A stretch of DNA of 57,845 nucleotides from Thozetella sp. PMI_491. Its lineage: Eukaryota > Ascomycota > Sordariomycetes > Chaetosphaeriales > Chaetosphaeriaceae. Below the pieces are notes generated by a model. It was not told where the DNA came from and searched no databases. It worked only from the letters and a program-made list of their open reading frames with translations. The stretch covers positions 389,905 to 447,749 of the forward strand of contig MU270015.1 in NCBI GenBank assembly GCA_021432635.1, read 5' to 3'. Both the position numbers and the translations under genes were made by a program. Shown here piece after piece: positions 9,095 through 21,184 of this stretch. Each line of letters begins with the position of its first letter. The stretch's first letter is position 1.

Positions 9095-12000
9095 TCAGAC
9101 GGCTGAGCCATTCACCGCGCCAGGGTTGTCTCCCTTTTTACCCACCCGCGTCCGGACATTCTTTACCCAATTCCATTCACCAGCGTGCCTCCAAATATTT
9201 GGTGGAGCATTCTTCCAGTCCACAGGCCCCTCCTTGGTGCGCTGCGGCCGAGGTTTCGGCGCAGGGTAATTTATGAAATTCAGAATAACCCCAATGAACT
9301 TAGCTGTAAACCACGTGGAGATAGACAGAATTGTGGCAAGGCCGAGGAACCAGGCCAGCCCCATCTTGCCGACAAAAAGCCCGCCCTCACCTTGATCTCC
9401 GGGGACCGCAAAGATAGCCTTCGACTAGAGTTAGCCTCAAAGATTTTATCGGCGTTATCGTTATTACGCACCGTTACGAGTGTGATTGGAAGATATGCAA
9501 TGGTCAGGTACGTCAGACGCTCGACCGTATCATTCTGCGAGATGGAGATGTCGTTCTGATCGTTTGAGAGTTCAGTTTGCTTAATAGAAGTACGCGTGTC
9601 CCTCATGGCCAAAATAGCGGAGAACTTGTCCATTTGTGAGCCACGTCCTCAACCAGGAGCAAAGCGGGAAGGGAAAAAAAGGGGGCGGGTGGCTTAGGAG
9701 TTCGGACTTACACCTTCCTTGAAACGAGCCGTCATATCTATCCGCTGAGTGAGGTTGACGTTCATGGCGGCGAACTGAACGTAACTACTTTCGAAATTGC
9801 CTAAGTATTCTTGGCACATTCTCTCGAGATGCAGGTTGCGTTTGCCGGGGCCCTTCTTGGAATCAGTTGGCTATCAATACGCCAGGGGTTTGACAACGGA
9901 CCTGCTTTATTTGCTCCGTGAGAACCGCTTTAGCTTCGGTGATGCTGTTGACCGAGGCCTGCAGGCTGCTCTGCAGCTTGTACAGCGCGTCCAAGCTCCA
10001 TAGCCCGAGCTCGAACTCTTCTGGCGCGGTCTCAGACTCGGCCCACTCCTTCGCTGAGCGCTTGAAGGTCGTCTACACTCCCTCAGCATTGCTATACTCA
10101 GACCTGTGCATGGCGGGAGACTTACATCCAGATCTTGAATTCTCCTGATGTGCCTCAGAGCGCCTTCATAGTGGCTAGTGATCTTCGAAACTATCTTACC
10201 TAGGACGAGGAAGAAGACTAAGCACCGGGCCGTCTGGGGCTGGTGCACGAATTTCTGCCACACCTTCCTCGCTTCTTCCACAAGGGCTTCGGTCTCGCCT
10301 TTGTCATTGTCAAGAAGGTCGGAGAAGATGGTGAATTTGCTGAAATCCCCGAAGTCGTTGGTCGAAATGATCATGGATGACACCTCCGGTACGAAGCGCA
10401 GGTCGTTGCTTTCCACCTTGTCTCGCCAGATATTGGCCAAGTTGCTAGGCAGTGGGATGGCGCGATCGTCTATGAGCGACTTGACTGCGTCGTCGGCGCT
10501 GACCTGGGGGGCGATAACATCGGTGGAAGTGCCTTCTGTGCACGGACGCCAGTACCGGAGCGTGATGTGAGACACCCAGGTTTGGCCGCGCTGGCAGGCG
10601 AAGCGGGAGAATCTCAGTTGATGGTTCCCTATGCATGTGGCTGCCTCTGGATGCACGACGTATATCATGGCATCGTTCAGGTCGATGGAAAGGGTGTGGT
10701 CTGTTATGAGTCTGAGAAGGGAGGTGAGTATTTGCGGGATGGCTGAAGCGGCCGAGTTCGACTTACACGAAACGGTGCTGAACTTCTTGATCAATAAGCT
10801 GTACATGATCACCAATCGTTAGTTGTGTTCTTGTGTGACATGCAGTATCGGCCAGCTGATTAGGTGCTCACACTGTCGTAGAGGGCCCAGGTTAGACATA
10901 GCTCCTCTTTTCCATCACGGTCGATCCTTATGTTCCCATTTAGGTCTATCACTTTGTCTTCTTTGTTTAGAGGCGCCACACTCCAAGCGAACCCATCCTT
11001 ATCCTCAGTGTTCCCGGTCGCCTTGATATCCGAGAGCCAGAAATTGTTCAGGATGTCTCCCTTGAGATTCTTCTTCTCGAAATCATCCCTATCCGAGGGT
11101 TGCGTAGCCCGACCGAGGAGTGACACCGGTATGGTGATCTTGCCGAGATGCGGCTTTCGGTACCTATCCGGAGTATCCTCTAGCGAATTTCGAAAACTGG
11201 AAGGAAAGCTAATGCGTTTGGGCGCGAACAGCACCCAGCTGACCGGAGGTGCGCGGTCGGACTGGGTGGTAAATCTCTCGAAGATGTCTAGCTGGTCCTT
11301 CATGATGCTGTCCATGTAGTTGATTTCTTGCGACAGTTTCTGGTGTTGTAGAGTGTACCCCGACGAATCGTCACTAACGTCGTCGTCTGCTTCGTCGCCT
11401 TGCGAATTTTCAGCCGGTTTAAGAGTATCCAGCACTTTACTTTCCTCGATCGATAATAAGGTCGTAGCCAAAACCGCCGTCGCCTCTGATCGAAGCCATC
11501 CCTTCCGGGCTTTGACATGCGCACGCTCCCAGCACGGAATCAAAGTGCCCTCTGCGTTGAGAAATCTGTATATCCTCTGCTTGTAAGTCTCTGCCTCTTT
11601 GGTGTGTTCCTTCGTCCTCCAATCCGGTGAAGACTTTTCTTCGAGCGCCAGGACGACGAGCCGGCTGTGGTGACAGAGCGCGTGGATCTCCCAGGGGCCC
11701 GACGTAGAACCCACGTCTCCGACGGGGAGCCAGCCGGGATTTACCAGCCGGGTATAGTCTCGGTCCTTGACGCATTTTGCTGCGATATATGCAATCATGC
11801 CGACCGGCTTGATGGGGGAGTCTTCCAAATCAAGCTCATCGGACAGAAAGGACAAACGGTCAATGACCTCGTCCTCGGCTGTGTATGGGCGCCACGAACA
11901 AAGCCTGGACGCTACCGACACCTTGGCTTCTCGCTCAAGTCTCGTGAGCGTGGATTTCAGTCCGACGTCTTTCCAGTCCGCAGACAGGATTCCCTTGCTG

Positions 12001-14470
12001 CAGAGGTTGTGAAGAGAGCCATGATGATACCATCTGAGCAGGGCAACCTTTTCCTTATCGGCTGCATCGAAGGTCCAACAGTCCCGTGGAAGCCGCGTGG
12101 AATCAAAAAGATCGCCACATCGTTCCGGCAACTCTTGGGTCGGGCCGATCCTTCTTCGTACGGACGAAGTCCATGTCCACAGCGCTTTCCACTCCCTCGA
12201 TTGTTCCTTGGGGAAATTCTTGGCAACAAACCATATTGTCATCAGGACATAGAAATGGTTCGCTTCTCCCGGGACGTGGTTGTCAGGCATCAGGATTGGC
12301 AGGCAGTCGGTATGGGCCGAAGGTTCTAACATCGTCCTCACTAGATAAGCTATGAGCTGTCGAAGGCGTTTCTCTATTCGCTCCAGTTGAGTCTGGACAA
12401 TTTCTTTGGTATCGTACGCCTCGATATTGGATTGCTGGAAGGTAACACCCTTGCGTGGCGACATGTTGTGGCTGGCAGCTGTGCTACGGCGTGCCACGGG
12501 CTGTGGTCTTTTGTCGCCGGACTCTTGCATGGTGGCGTCTGTATTGACACTCTGTTGTGGCCCGACGGCCGCAGAGTCCCCAGAAGACCCGTCCTTGGTG
12601 CCTGTATCATCGTCTGGATTCGCTGGCAGTTTATGGAGGCTGGTGAGGAACCGATGAGTTCTCACCAAATATCTGACCTTCCAACTGTTGGACAAGGCAT
12701 CAACACATGCAATCTAGTGATTGTAACGCAATTGAAAAAAACACCATTCACTCACAAGAAAGATTTCAAGTCAACATTGGCCCAGAAATAGAGATTACTA
12801 ACAAGCGCATATTCTTCCTCAGGTATTTTTTCTGGGCCGTTCGGTCGGGCGTCGATGATCGCAGGAATCATGTCCACCTGCAAAATCTTCTCGAGTGCAC
12901 GTCCCGCCAAAGTGGCTTCGACAAGATTTAGGGTGGGAATCAAGTTGCTCTTGAGCTGGGTGAAGATGGTTCGCCACAGAGCGCCGGTTGCTTTGTTGCT
13001 CGATGGGGACACGCCGATAAATTCATACAGTTTCTGCGAGCTGAGCGGGAGGAGCGGCTCTGCCGTCCATGCAAGCTTCAAAGTGGCGATCTCTTTGGAT
13101 TCGGGAGTGTTGCTAGACTCGACCAGCTGGTCAGACCCAGAAGATTCGTTGGGCTTGAGAGAGTCGTTGGGATGGGGGTCGTCGTTTGATCCAGAAACAT
13201 CGTTGGGCTCTACAGAGTTGGTAGGCTCAGGAGCTTTATTCGGCTTCGGGACGCCTTCGATAAGCCTGTACACCGCCATAAATGTCGCAGAGCGTCGAGT
13301 TTTATGGTCCCGGTAGCTTTGGGTTGTCTTCGTATCGTCGAGGCGAACAATTGCGTTGTAAGCAGGTGTCCGCGGGCCTCCCTGGAGATCTCTTGTACCA
13401 CTATCGGCGTCGGACGTCGACACTACCAATGGCAGTGCCCTGTGACGCTCAGTTCCGTCCTCGTCGAACAATATCTGTTAAGCTCTCGCCTCTAGTCCGA
13501 TTTCCCGACGGGTGTCCCAATATCGAATGGTCTCGTAGCTCTCCTTGAGCGGCCGGGGAGATGAGACATCCTTGGCCTCCTTACCCTCAAAGTCAAACTT
13601 GATAGGGTGAGGTTCGACCTTCTCCGGCTTGTCATCAAGAGCAAGAGCGCCCCTCTCCCCCAACATATGATACCGGTTCCTATCTTCTTTCAGAAAGGGT
13701 TGAAACCACACGGGGCCGCCGATCGTGAGGACGATCTGGGAGTCGGCGTCAAAGTGTCGGCACTTGTCCAGCTTATCATCGATCTGCCCGCCATCATCGA
13801 AGTGCCCACCGTCTTCGATCCTTACTATCTGATAAAAGTAGCCGTCCTTGGAGCAAGAGAACATCTGGCATGTCCCGACGTGCTTTGTTTGGCCCTTGGC
13901 CGTGTGGTCTTTGCGCCAAGGATCCAGGTAGTACTCGTTGAATGGCCATCTGTAGTTGAAGCAACCTCTTTCGATCATATCCCCAAGAGTAAAACTCGAC
14001 CCATAATATCTGCCCTTCTCTGTGCTAGTATCATACTTGTAATCGGCCCTAGACACTTCGAAGCCGAAGGTGCTGGGGCCGCCGAATTCGATCTGAGCCC
14101 GCGACAGGGCGGCGTAATGGCTTGTGGAAAAGTTGCCTCTGACGATCACGACGCCATTCTTCTTACTCGGGGCGGATAGGTAGAGGAGTTCGCCGCCATA
14201 GTTGGAGCTCCCGCCGTGTCCGTCATCGCCCCAGTCGAACGAGGTCGCCGGCAGGCTGGAGAGGAAGGAGTAGCTGTTGTATGCAAGACCTAACGAGAAA
14301 GTTTTAGTTTAACTTCTAAAGCCGAGCTCGACGTCTGAAGACTTACCGCGACCGCTCGGCCTCAGCCATTGGAATTTCTTGGAAATCGCGTTGTCCGTTG
14401 CAGCAGCAGGAGTTTCGCTACTATTGGGATCCCGGCTCGGCGGCGGAGGGACGGGAGACCCCTGATTCAT
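9095..14470 (-). CDS. Large CorA-like membrane protein, nine exons, one in-frame stop
   Basis: Exons (5' to 3'): 14470-14347, 14289-12756, 12684-10872, 10798-10767, 10711-10126, 10072-9902, 9855-9712, 9624-9472, 9418-9095. They join to 4,881 nt, exactly 1,627 codons including the final stop. The C-terminus has the layout of fungal CorA-like Mg2+ transporter proteins: a long coiled-coil stretch (ARFKEG, TSIKQTELSNDQNDIS), then a first membrane helix (LTYLTIAYLPITLVTAIF), a short loop and a second helix (AWFLGLATILSISTWF). The GMN motif of true CorA channels is replaced by AVP, so ion transport is doubtful. The upstream ~1,300 residues, including a Pro/Asn/Ser-rich linker near residue 375, match nothing I recognise. 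An in-frame TAA (13478-13480, codon 312) interrupts exon 2. A non-canonical intron ending in CTTAACAG at 13475 could remove it, otherwise the gene is broken. Confidence 0.7.
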
Positions 14471-15429
14471 TGCGATTGGACTGAAGATGGTGTCTTACCA
14501 TGGATTCTACCCGTATAATACAGCTAAAGGCTTGGGCTCATCACAGGGAACGTGGGATTGGAGCCAAGACACGAGGTTCCGCCCCACATCCAGCGGCGGA
14601 TCAGGACAAATTATATGTTTTTTTCCCTTTTCCTTCACATTATTAACCAAAGCCTGGTGCCTCTAGAGGCAGTCCCGCACCTCCTAGTCCGCGCCTCCAT
14701 TCACTCGAGCCTCTAACTGAGACTTACTCGGGAGCACCAGTACAGCCGCCCGGGGTCAATCCCAATAATCGGAAACACCAGCTGACAAGCCTCAGGCCGA
14801 GACGAAGAGCCGCAAAGATTATTTACGGCTTCAGCTGCGAGCTCCTCATGATTAGCTTCTTCCGGCTGATTGGACTGCCAAATAAATTAGGTAAAAGTTT
14901 TGTCACCAACTTCCATTAAAGCTGGTGGCTTCAGCCTCAACCCAATTTCCTGTGAGAATTTCGATGCCAGCCTCGCTTTTACCGCAGGATATCAATAGCA
15001 ATATACCCCCCCCCCCCCCCCCCCAAGGGGCCACTGAAGATTCGGCGCAGGTAACAGACCGTCGACCGGTCCTGTTGGAGGAATGTGAAAAAGGGCCAAA
15101 GCCACATTCCAGCATGGGGTGTCACACGGCGGGCGGGATCCCGGATATTGCGACTCGCGCCAAGCCTTTTTGGTAACAGCCTCGTCGAGCACCTAAGCAG
15201 GCTCCGCATCAACCCATGGCGAGGCGTAATATTGAGCTGCCTCTGCATCGTGGCGTCCAATAAAAAGCCGAATGCAGTTGCGTGCCGTGGCGACATGCTT
15301 GGGAGGGTGCAGCAATAGTAATGTTTCAACCCAATCACCACGAATCCCTTCTCGGTACTGGTACAATTGTTGAGTATCGATGACAGGAACATCCATTACC
15401 GACAGGGCCTGCTCTCTCCCTCTCAATAA
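14471..15429. other. Intergenic with a 19-base C tract
   Basis: Upstream flank of the CorA-like gene and downstream flank of the calcium ATPase. It contains an uninterrupted run of 19 C at 15006-15024. The short frames across this tract are artefacts of the homopolymer. No other gene or RNA was recognised. Confidence 0.5.
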
Positions 15430-18400
15430 TCAGTCCTCGTCCACGGGGGCCACGCGTTGTTCAGCACCAGAGCGCCACTTGGTCGGGATAACGCCATTCG
15501 CCAACCTCTGAAATGGCTCATCGGGCAAGCAGCGAATGAGGGCTCCCACCACGAGGGACAGCAGCCCGAGCACGAGGGATACGGCCCATTGCACTCCGGT
15601 AAGGGGCACGACGGCAAACGCTTGACCGCCCACGAAAACTATTAGAATCTGCACGCCAATCATGATGGTCGTGATTGACATAAATAGCCAGTTGCTGAAC
15701 ATGCCCTCAAAAATGTTGAAGGTGTTGTCGTACTGGCGGCAGCTGTAGCGCCTGCGTTAGTCTAACATCCCTAAAAGTGTCGCGGGAGGGGGTGGCGGCC
15801 TTACTTGTACATGTTGCCAATTTGCATACACACGTATGCGTTGAAGACGAGGGTCTCGACCTGCTGGACTTCGTCCTCGGTTCCGTAGGGGAAGATCCGC
15901 GGGCCCGCAAAGTAGAGGACAAAGGTCACGGTCAACTGGTAGAGAGACTGCCCGGAAATGGTCTTCCACATGGGAATATTGATCAGCGGCGCGGTGCGCG
16001 CTTCGGGCTCACGGTCTAGGACCCGCTTCTGCGGCCTGTCCGTGGCCAGCGCTAATGCCGCCAGGGTGTCTTGGAACAGATTGATCCACATGAGTTGAAC
16101 CGGCGTCAGGACGGACTCCTCGCTGGAGTTGGAAATGGCGGAGACAAAGGCGAGCACGACCGAGGTGACGGTGATGGTGATTTGGAACTGCCATATGCCC
16201 CCCGGGTCAGCCTGGGGAATAAAAAAAAAGCCCAACAGGGCCTCGCTCTTCTCACTTGCAGAAACTTCTTCACGGAGTCGTTGACGGCCCGCCCCCACAT
16301 GATGGCCCTCACGATGCAGGTGAAGTCGTCAGTAAGCAGTATGATGGACGAGGCCTCCCTCGCCACCTCGGTACCCTCAACCCCGCCCATGGAGAAACTG
16401 ACGTCGGCTGCGCTCATGGCTGACGCGTCGTTAGTGCCGTCTCCTGTCACAGCCACAATTTCTCCCTTCGCCCTCAGATAGATGACCAGCTTCCTCTTGT
16501 CCCCGGGGGTTGACCTGGCGATGACCTTGAGGCTCGGGACGACCCGATCCATGCCCGAATCGTCCAGGGCCCTGAATGCGACGCCCTCCATGGCCACGTC
16601 GGAGCCGTCGCCAGACATGATGCCACACTGCTTTGCTATGGCTTTTGCCGTGTGCAGGTTGTCGCCGGTCACCATGCGGACGGTGACTCCGGCTCTCTGG
16701 CAGGTGTGTACCGAGTCGGCGACCCCCGGCCGGAGCGGGTCTCGGATCCCCATGAGGCCGAGGAAAACCAAATCCTGCAGTAGAAAATGGAGTGTGAAAT
16801 CCGGCTTGGTAGCCGAGAGTCTTCCCTCTGCTCCGTCCGCGGTTGGGTCGTGCTGGAAGTCGCGGTAGGCCAGACTGATGGTTCGGAGTGCCTGGTCTGC
16901 GTAGCGGGCAATAGTGCTTGAAATATGTTCCCGATCGCCCGGGCGTAGCTCCGTAGACGCGATACCAGATGCCGGGTTTGTGATGACGCTATTGCATTTC
17001 GAGAGAAGTACCTCCGGTGCCCCTTTCACGAAAACACGATACATATCTGAAGATGGTAGTTGAAGAACCACGGCCATGCACTGTCGCGACGAATTAAAAG
17101 GTATCAGTTGTACAATCTTTTGTTTCGACCTCTCGAGGTCGACCTGCGCCATGTCGAGGTACGACTTGGCGAAGTTTAGCAGTGCCGACTCGGTGTTAGA
17201 GCCGACGAAAGAACCGTCTTTAGCTTCGAAGGCGGTCGAGTTCAGGGCGATGGATTATCGCAGTAGCGGTTTGGTGTCTCCTGATAGCAATAGAGCGAAT
17301 TCTTCCAGGGAGGGGAGCTGTCCACTGTCAGCTTTGGTAACATCTGATGACTTGTCTTGAAACTCCAACGTTTTTCCGACCGTGCCGACAACAACAGTCA
17401 TCTTGTTCTGGGTCAACGTTCCTGTTTTGTCGGAGCAGATGTTCGTGGCGTTTCCCATGATCTCGCAAGACTTCAGCTGTCGAACCAGGTTGTGATCCTT
17501 GAGCATCCTGGTGGTCGCGTAGGCCAACGAGAGCGTGACGGCGAGCGGCAGTCCCTCGGGGACGGCAATGACCAGAACGGTGAGCGATATGATGACTATA
17601 TCGACGAAGCTCTTGCCCTTTTCGGCCGGCAGCCGGGAGTCGTGGGGGAGCGTCGCCAGGAACCGGATGAACAGGGCAAGGAACAGCAGGGTCGCTATCA
17701 CGCCTCCGGTCCAAGAAATGTACTTGGCGAGAACCGAAAGTCGCGCCTGTAACGGGGTCGGCTGGTCGTCTTCTTTGAGAGACGCGAGGATTTTGCCGTA
17801 CGTGGAGTTCACGCCCGTCGCGGTGACCAGAAAGGTGCCAACTCCTTCCATCACTTTCGTGCCGGAGAGCATGAACACGTCGCGTCCCGGCAGGAGCTCG
17901 GGCTCGGGCTGACCTCGCTGGCCTCTCAGGGCCTGGAGCGCCGCGTCGCCAGGCGTCTTGTGGACGAGCTCGGACTCCCCGGTCGCGATTGACTCGTCGC
18001 ACATGACCTTGTGTCCGTCGACGAGCACCCCGTCCGCCGGCACAACGTCTCCGGGTTCCAAGTGGATGATGTCCCCCACGAGCACCTCGGAGCTCGGCAT
18101 GAGCCTTGAAGAACCGAGCCGGACCACTCTGACGTCTCGTTCCAGCTGCTTCTGGTTGAGCTTCCGGAATTGGCGCTGCTTCTCCCAATCATTGACCAAA
18201 CCGGCCAGCACAACGATCACGACGGCAACGAGGATCGCGACCCCCTCGACCCACTCGACCGGCGGATTGCTCACGGTGTGGACCAGGCTGAACGTTTGAT
18301 ATAGCCCAATTGCGAGCGAAACGGCTGCAGCGGCCGTCAGAAGAAACAAGACGGGGTCATTGTAGGCCCCCCAGACCAGGTGCGGGAACGAGGGCTGCTT

Positions 18401-18814
18401 CTTTGTGGGGAGCCGATTGTCGAGAAAGGCGGCTCTTCGCTCGGTCAGGAGGGATGCGTCGGGCGCGGGTTCTCGACCCGGCTCTTTCTCCCCACGCGAC
18501 AGCACAGGCGTCCTGAACTCGCCTTCGAGCAGCGTTGGGCTGGACGCGTCTGTGGAGTGAGTGCCCGATCGTGCCTGGCCCTCCCCTGGCGGGTGAACCA
18601 CCGCCGTGTCCTCCGGTTCGCAGCCAATTCCCTTCGTCGCACTCGTGTGAAGACCCTTCGCGAGTCCGCCAATACCCCCATATTGCAGAAATGCCGCCAG
18701 ATTCTTGGGATTGTGCAGCGTGCCGAGCTGCTTGGCGCTGAATGCGAACGTCGGGTTCGACCTGCGACCCTGGGAAACAGAGCCCCACGTCAGGCGGCGC
18801 TGAAGTACTGACAT
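15430..18814 (-). pseudogene. PMCA-type P-type Ca2+-ATPase with one in-frame stop
   Basis: Exons 18814-16256, 16187-15805 and 15742-15430 join to 3,255 nt (1,084 aa plus stop). The protein is a type IIB calcium pump that exports Ca2+ to vacuole or outside using ATP. Visible landmarks are: membrane helices near 153-174 and 188-209; the actuator loop CDESIATGES (272-281; the family usually has CDESSATGES); the PEGLP ion-binding motif (419-423); the phosphorylation site DKTGT with Asp462; KGAPEV of the nucleotide pocket; TGDGTND (790-796); and helix 6 NLFQDT, keeping Asn and Asp. The conserved NDAPAL hinge is NDASAM here. Codon 520 is TAA (17255-17257), directly before the family-typical SIALNSTAFE, where a Gln (CAA) is usual. 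A C-to-T change explains it. The rest is intact, so this is a recent null, an assembly error or a recoded site. Confidence 0.88.
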
Positions 18815-19984
18815 TAAGTAAATTATCGACTTGAGTCTCGCTACGAGTCGAATCGGGTTAGAAAAAAGGGAGAATAGAATAGAAGGAGAAGACGTCGCTC
18901 ATACTGCTTGCATCCAGGGTGGGGAGGGATAGACGGGAACCCAGTATTTTACAATAGGCGAAACAATTGAAATTCTAGCGGGAGGCTGCAGGCGGCCCAG
19001 CGGTAAGGCTCCTCTGAGGCGGAATTGGGGCGCCGCAGTACCTAATTAGTGCCACACGCTGTTATTGATGTGGTGTCAGTGGCGGCGTGCGGTGGCAGTG
19101 CTGCAGGCCAAGGCTGTTCTTACTGGCTACCGAAAATTCCACCCCGATGAGGGCGCCTGCTGAGTCGGCCGTCTTAAATCTCGCAGTTTTGATGATGAAT
19201 TGCCAAGTCTGCCCGCTGTCATCGTGCACAAATCAGCAGTCTTTGATGGCCAAGAGCCTTGTCTTGTAGCCGGACTGGGTCGATGGCAATGGGGGGCCCT
19301 CTTATATATGGAGGCGCCCTCCTTCAAATCGCCTAGTTAGCCCCAGGCTTTAAGGCCTCGGATAGAGCAAACCCCAAAGTTGTGAACTGGACTATTTCTG
19401 TGGCGAGGCAGACTAGCTAGGCCTGCAACATCTAAGTTGACATGGACCTCGGTACCTGGTCCAAGTGGAGAGATCTTCTCCTAGAAGCATAATATATCTC
19501 CACATCAATTGTAATACACACGGTATTAAGGGTTTTACCAAACGTAAGGCAAGGACACTCTAGATCAACCAGGTTGGATCGCTAAGGCTTCTTAAGGGGA
19601 TAATCGGGGTCTTCTCAATTGCAGAGCTAACTCTTGAAGATCAGAGTTAGGGGAAGCCCCAGGCTTCCTTCCCTAGGATCTAGTCAAGGCGCTGGACGGG
19701 GGCAGTTCCCCTTTGGCTCGTAGGTGCAGCTGGCGTCAGTGGGCGCCGGTTCACCTCCGGCCACATGTTAAAGCAATAAAGCTACTCGATAAGAGCTTTA
19801 TAGGCCCTAACCCTCAATATATGCAGTGCTCTAGTATATATTAACACTAATTAAGTTATCTTAGTTATAATAGCTTCTTCTATAGGTTTTATTAACTTTA
19901 CTAAGCTTTATAAGCTCTAAGTAGCTATATCTATTAATAATTAATTATAATTATTACTGGATTTTACTATATTTATAAATACTA
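18815..19984. other. Intergenic, turning AT-rich to the right
   Basis: Presumed promoter of the calcium ATPase on the left. From about 19300 the sequence becomes AT-rich with no coding signal. Short frames at 19087-19327 have no recognisable content. Confidence 0.4.
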
Positions 19985-20419
19985 ACGTAATCCACGAGTG
20001 GGTGGATCACAGGGGTGGATGGATCACTTCAAATCACATATAAAATCGAGAATTTCTTAGCTTTCTAACACTACTAAAGTGAATTAAAAATTATAAAACT
20101 TGTTCTACACTTTTTAATAATGACAACAACTTATATATATTTATTCTAAACTTTTTAAACATCTCTTTAGTGGTAAAATAAAAAAGTGGAGAAATATTTT
20201 CTCCACTTTTATTTATTTTCTTAATAGCTTTAGTAAAAAATATTTTAAATTTTTAAATAAAATCTTAATAGATATAAATGTATTTATAAAAGACTAGATA
20301 AAAGTTATATAATATTTAAGTTAAAATTGGCGGTGCTAGAAAGCTAAGAAATTCTCGATTTTGTATGTAGTTTGGAGTGATCTATCCACCCATGTGATTT
20401 ACCCACCCATAGATTACGT
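19985..20419. mobile_element. 435-bp MITE, sister of the element at 3501-3936
   Basis: Imperfect inverted repeats of about 82 bp start ACGTAATCC and end GATTACGT. They are flanked by TA on both sides (19983-19984 and 20420-20421). Each arm carries two GGTGGATCA-like direct repeats. The centre has the same palindromic core as the first element (AGTGGAGA...TCTCCACT, near 20185-20208). The arms have diverged more than those of the first copy, mostly by G-to-A and C-to-T changes, so this insertion is older or has been mutated by RIP. Confidence 0.87.
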
Positions 20420-20547
20420 TAGGTATAATATATATTATATAGATTAAAATCTTTTTATTCTTTTCTATATATATAGCCTAAATTTTATAGGTTATTAAAG
20501 ATAAATTACCTTAATTACCTTGTATAATTAATAATAATTTCTATTTA

Positions 20548-20802
20548 TATTAAATCGTAGGTCTGTAGCACTGCTCGATCCAGTATAGAGGATCCAGAGC
20601 TCTGACGAGCTCTGATTGAACCACAGCCGATCCAGTGGAGAGGATCCTATGATCGGCTGAGGGCTATTTAGGGGCTCGTTCGAGCAGTCAACTTAGCTCA
20701 GGGAATATACATCTAAACATATACTAATACAAAGGACCTTTTACCTAGTTGTTTTACGTTTGTTTGTTTTACAGTACCGAGATCTCGTAATACTACCTAA
20801 TA
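20548..20802 (+). repeat. Solo LTR of the Ty1/copia family at 51947
   Basis: 255 bp, the same length as the LTR at 51947-52201 and collinear with it end to end. Shared blocks include GGATCCAGAGCTCTGACGAG, CATTTAGGGGCTCGTTCGAG (with one change) and GTTTTACGTTTGTTTGTTTT. The TGTTGG start has become TATTAA, a G-to-A pattern expected from RIP. No internal coding region follows, so it is a solo LTR. The flanking 5-mers (ATTTA and AGTTA) match only partly. Confidence 0.85.
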
Positions 20803-21184
20803 AGTTAAGTATTATTATTCTAGTAGCTTATTATATAGTAATATATTAATCTTAGGTAAAGTGTTAGAGCTAGTTTTTACATTCTAGGTAGAAGATCTCT
20901 TCTAGTCTAGTTAAAAACTAGGTTAGCTTTATTATATAATACAAAGGCTTCTTTTTCTATCTAAATAAGACTATAGATAACATTCTTTTATTTTCCTTTA
21001 TCATTAAAAAAGGAATTAGAGATCTTAACAATTGCGATGAGCACTCCTTAATAATCTTTAGTCAACTCAACTTAACAAACTCTTTTGCTAATATAATAGG
21101 GCTTTGCCTTATCCTCTTTGCTTTAATTGGGGCTTAAAGAGCCTCTTTTACCCCCTACTTTACCTACTTCTCACTGTACCACGA
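20803..21184. other. AT-rich tract, no gene
   Basis: Low-complexity AT-rich sequence with dense stops in all frames. It looks like RIP-mutated repeat debris. Nothing specific was recognised. Confidence 0.4.

Noticed and set aside
13380..13480. A-to-I RNA editing as the rescue of the TAA codons
   Set aside because: Known fungal stop editing changes UAG to UGG. UAA would need two edits, so I did not propose it as the main explanation.
14903..15192. Frames with poly-Gly or poly-Pro
   Set aside because: They are created by the 19-base C homopolymer at 15006-15024.
17328..18188. 286-codon Arg/Gly-rich frame on the minus strand
   Set aside because: It is a shifted-frame shadow of the calcium ATPase coding region, produced by high GC.
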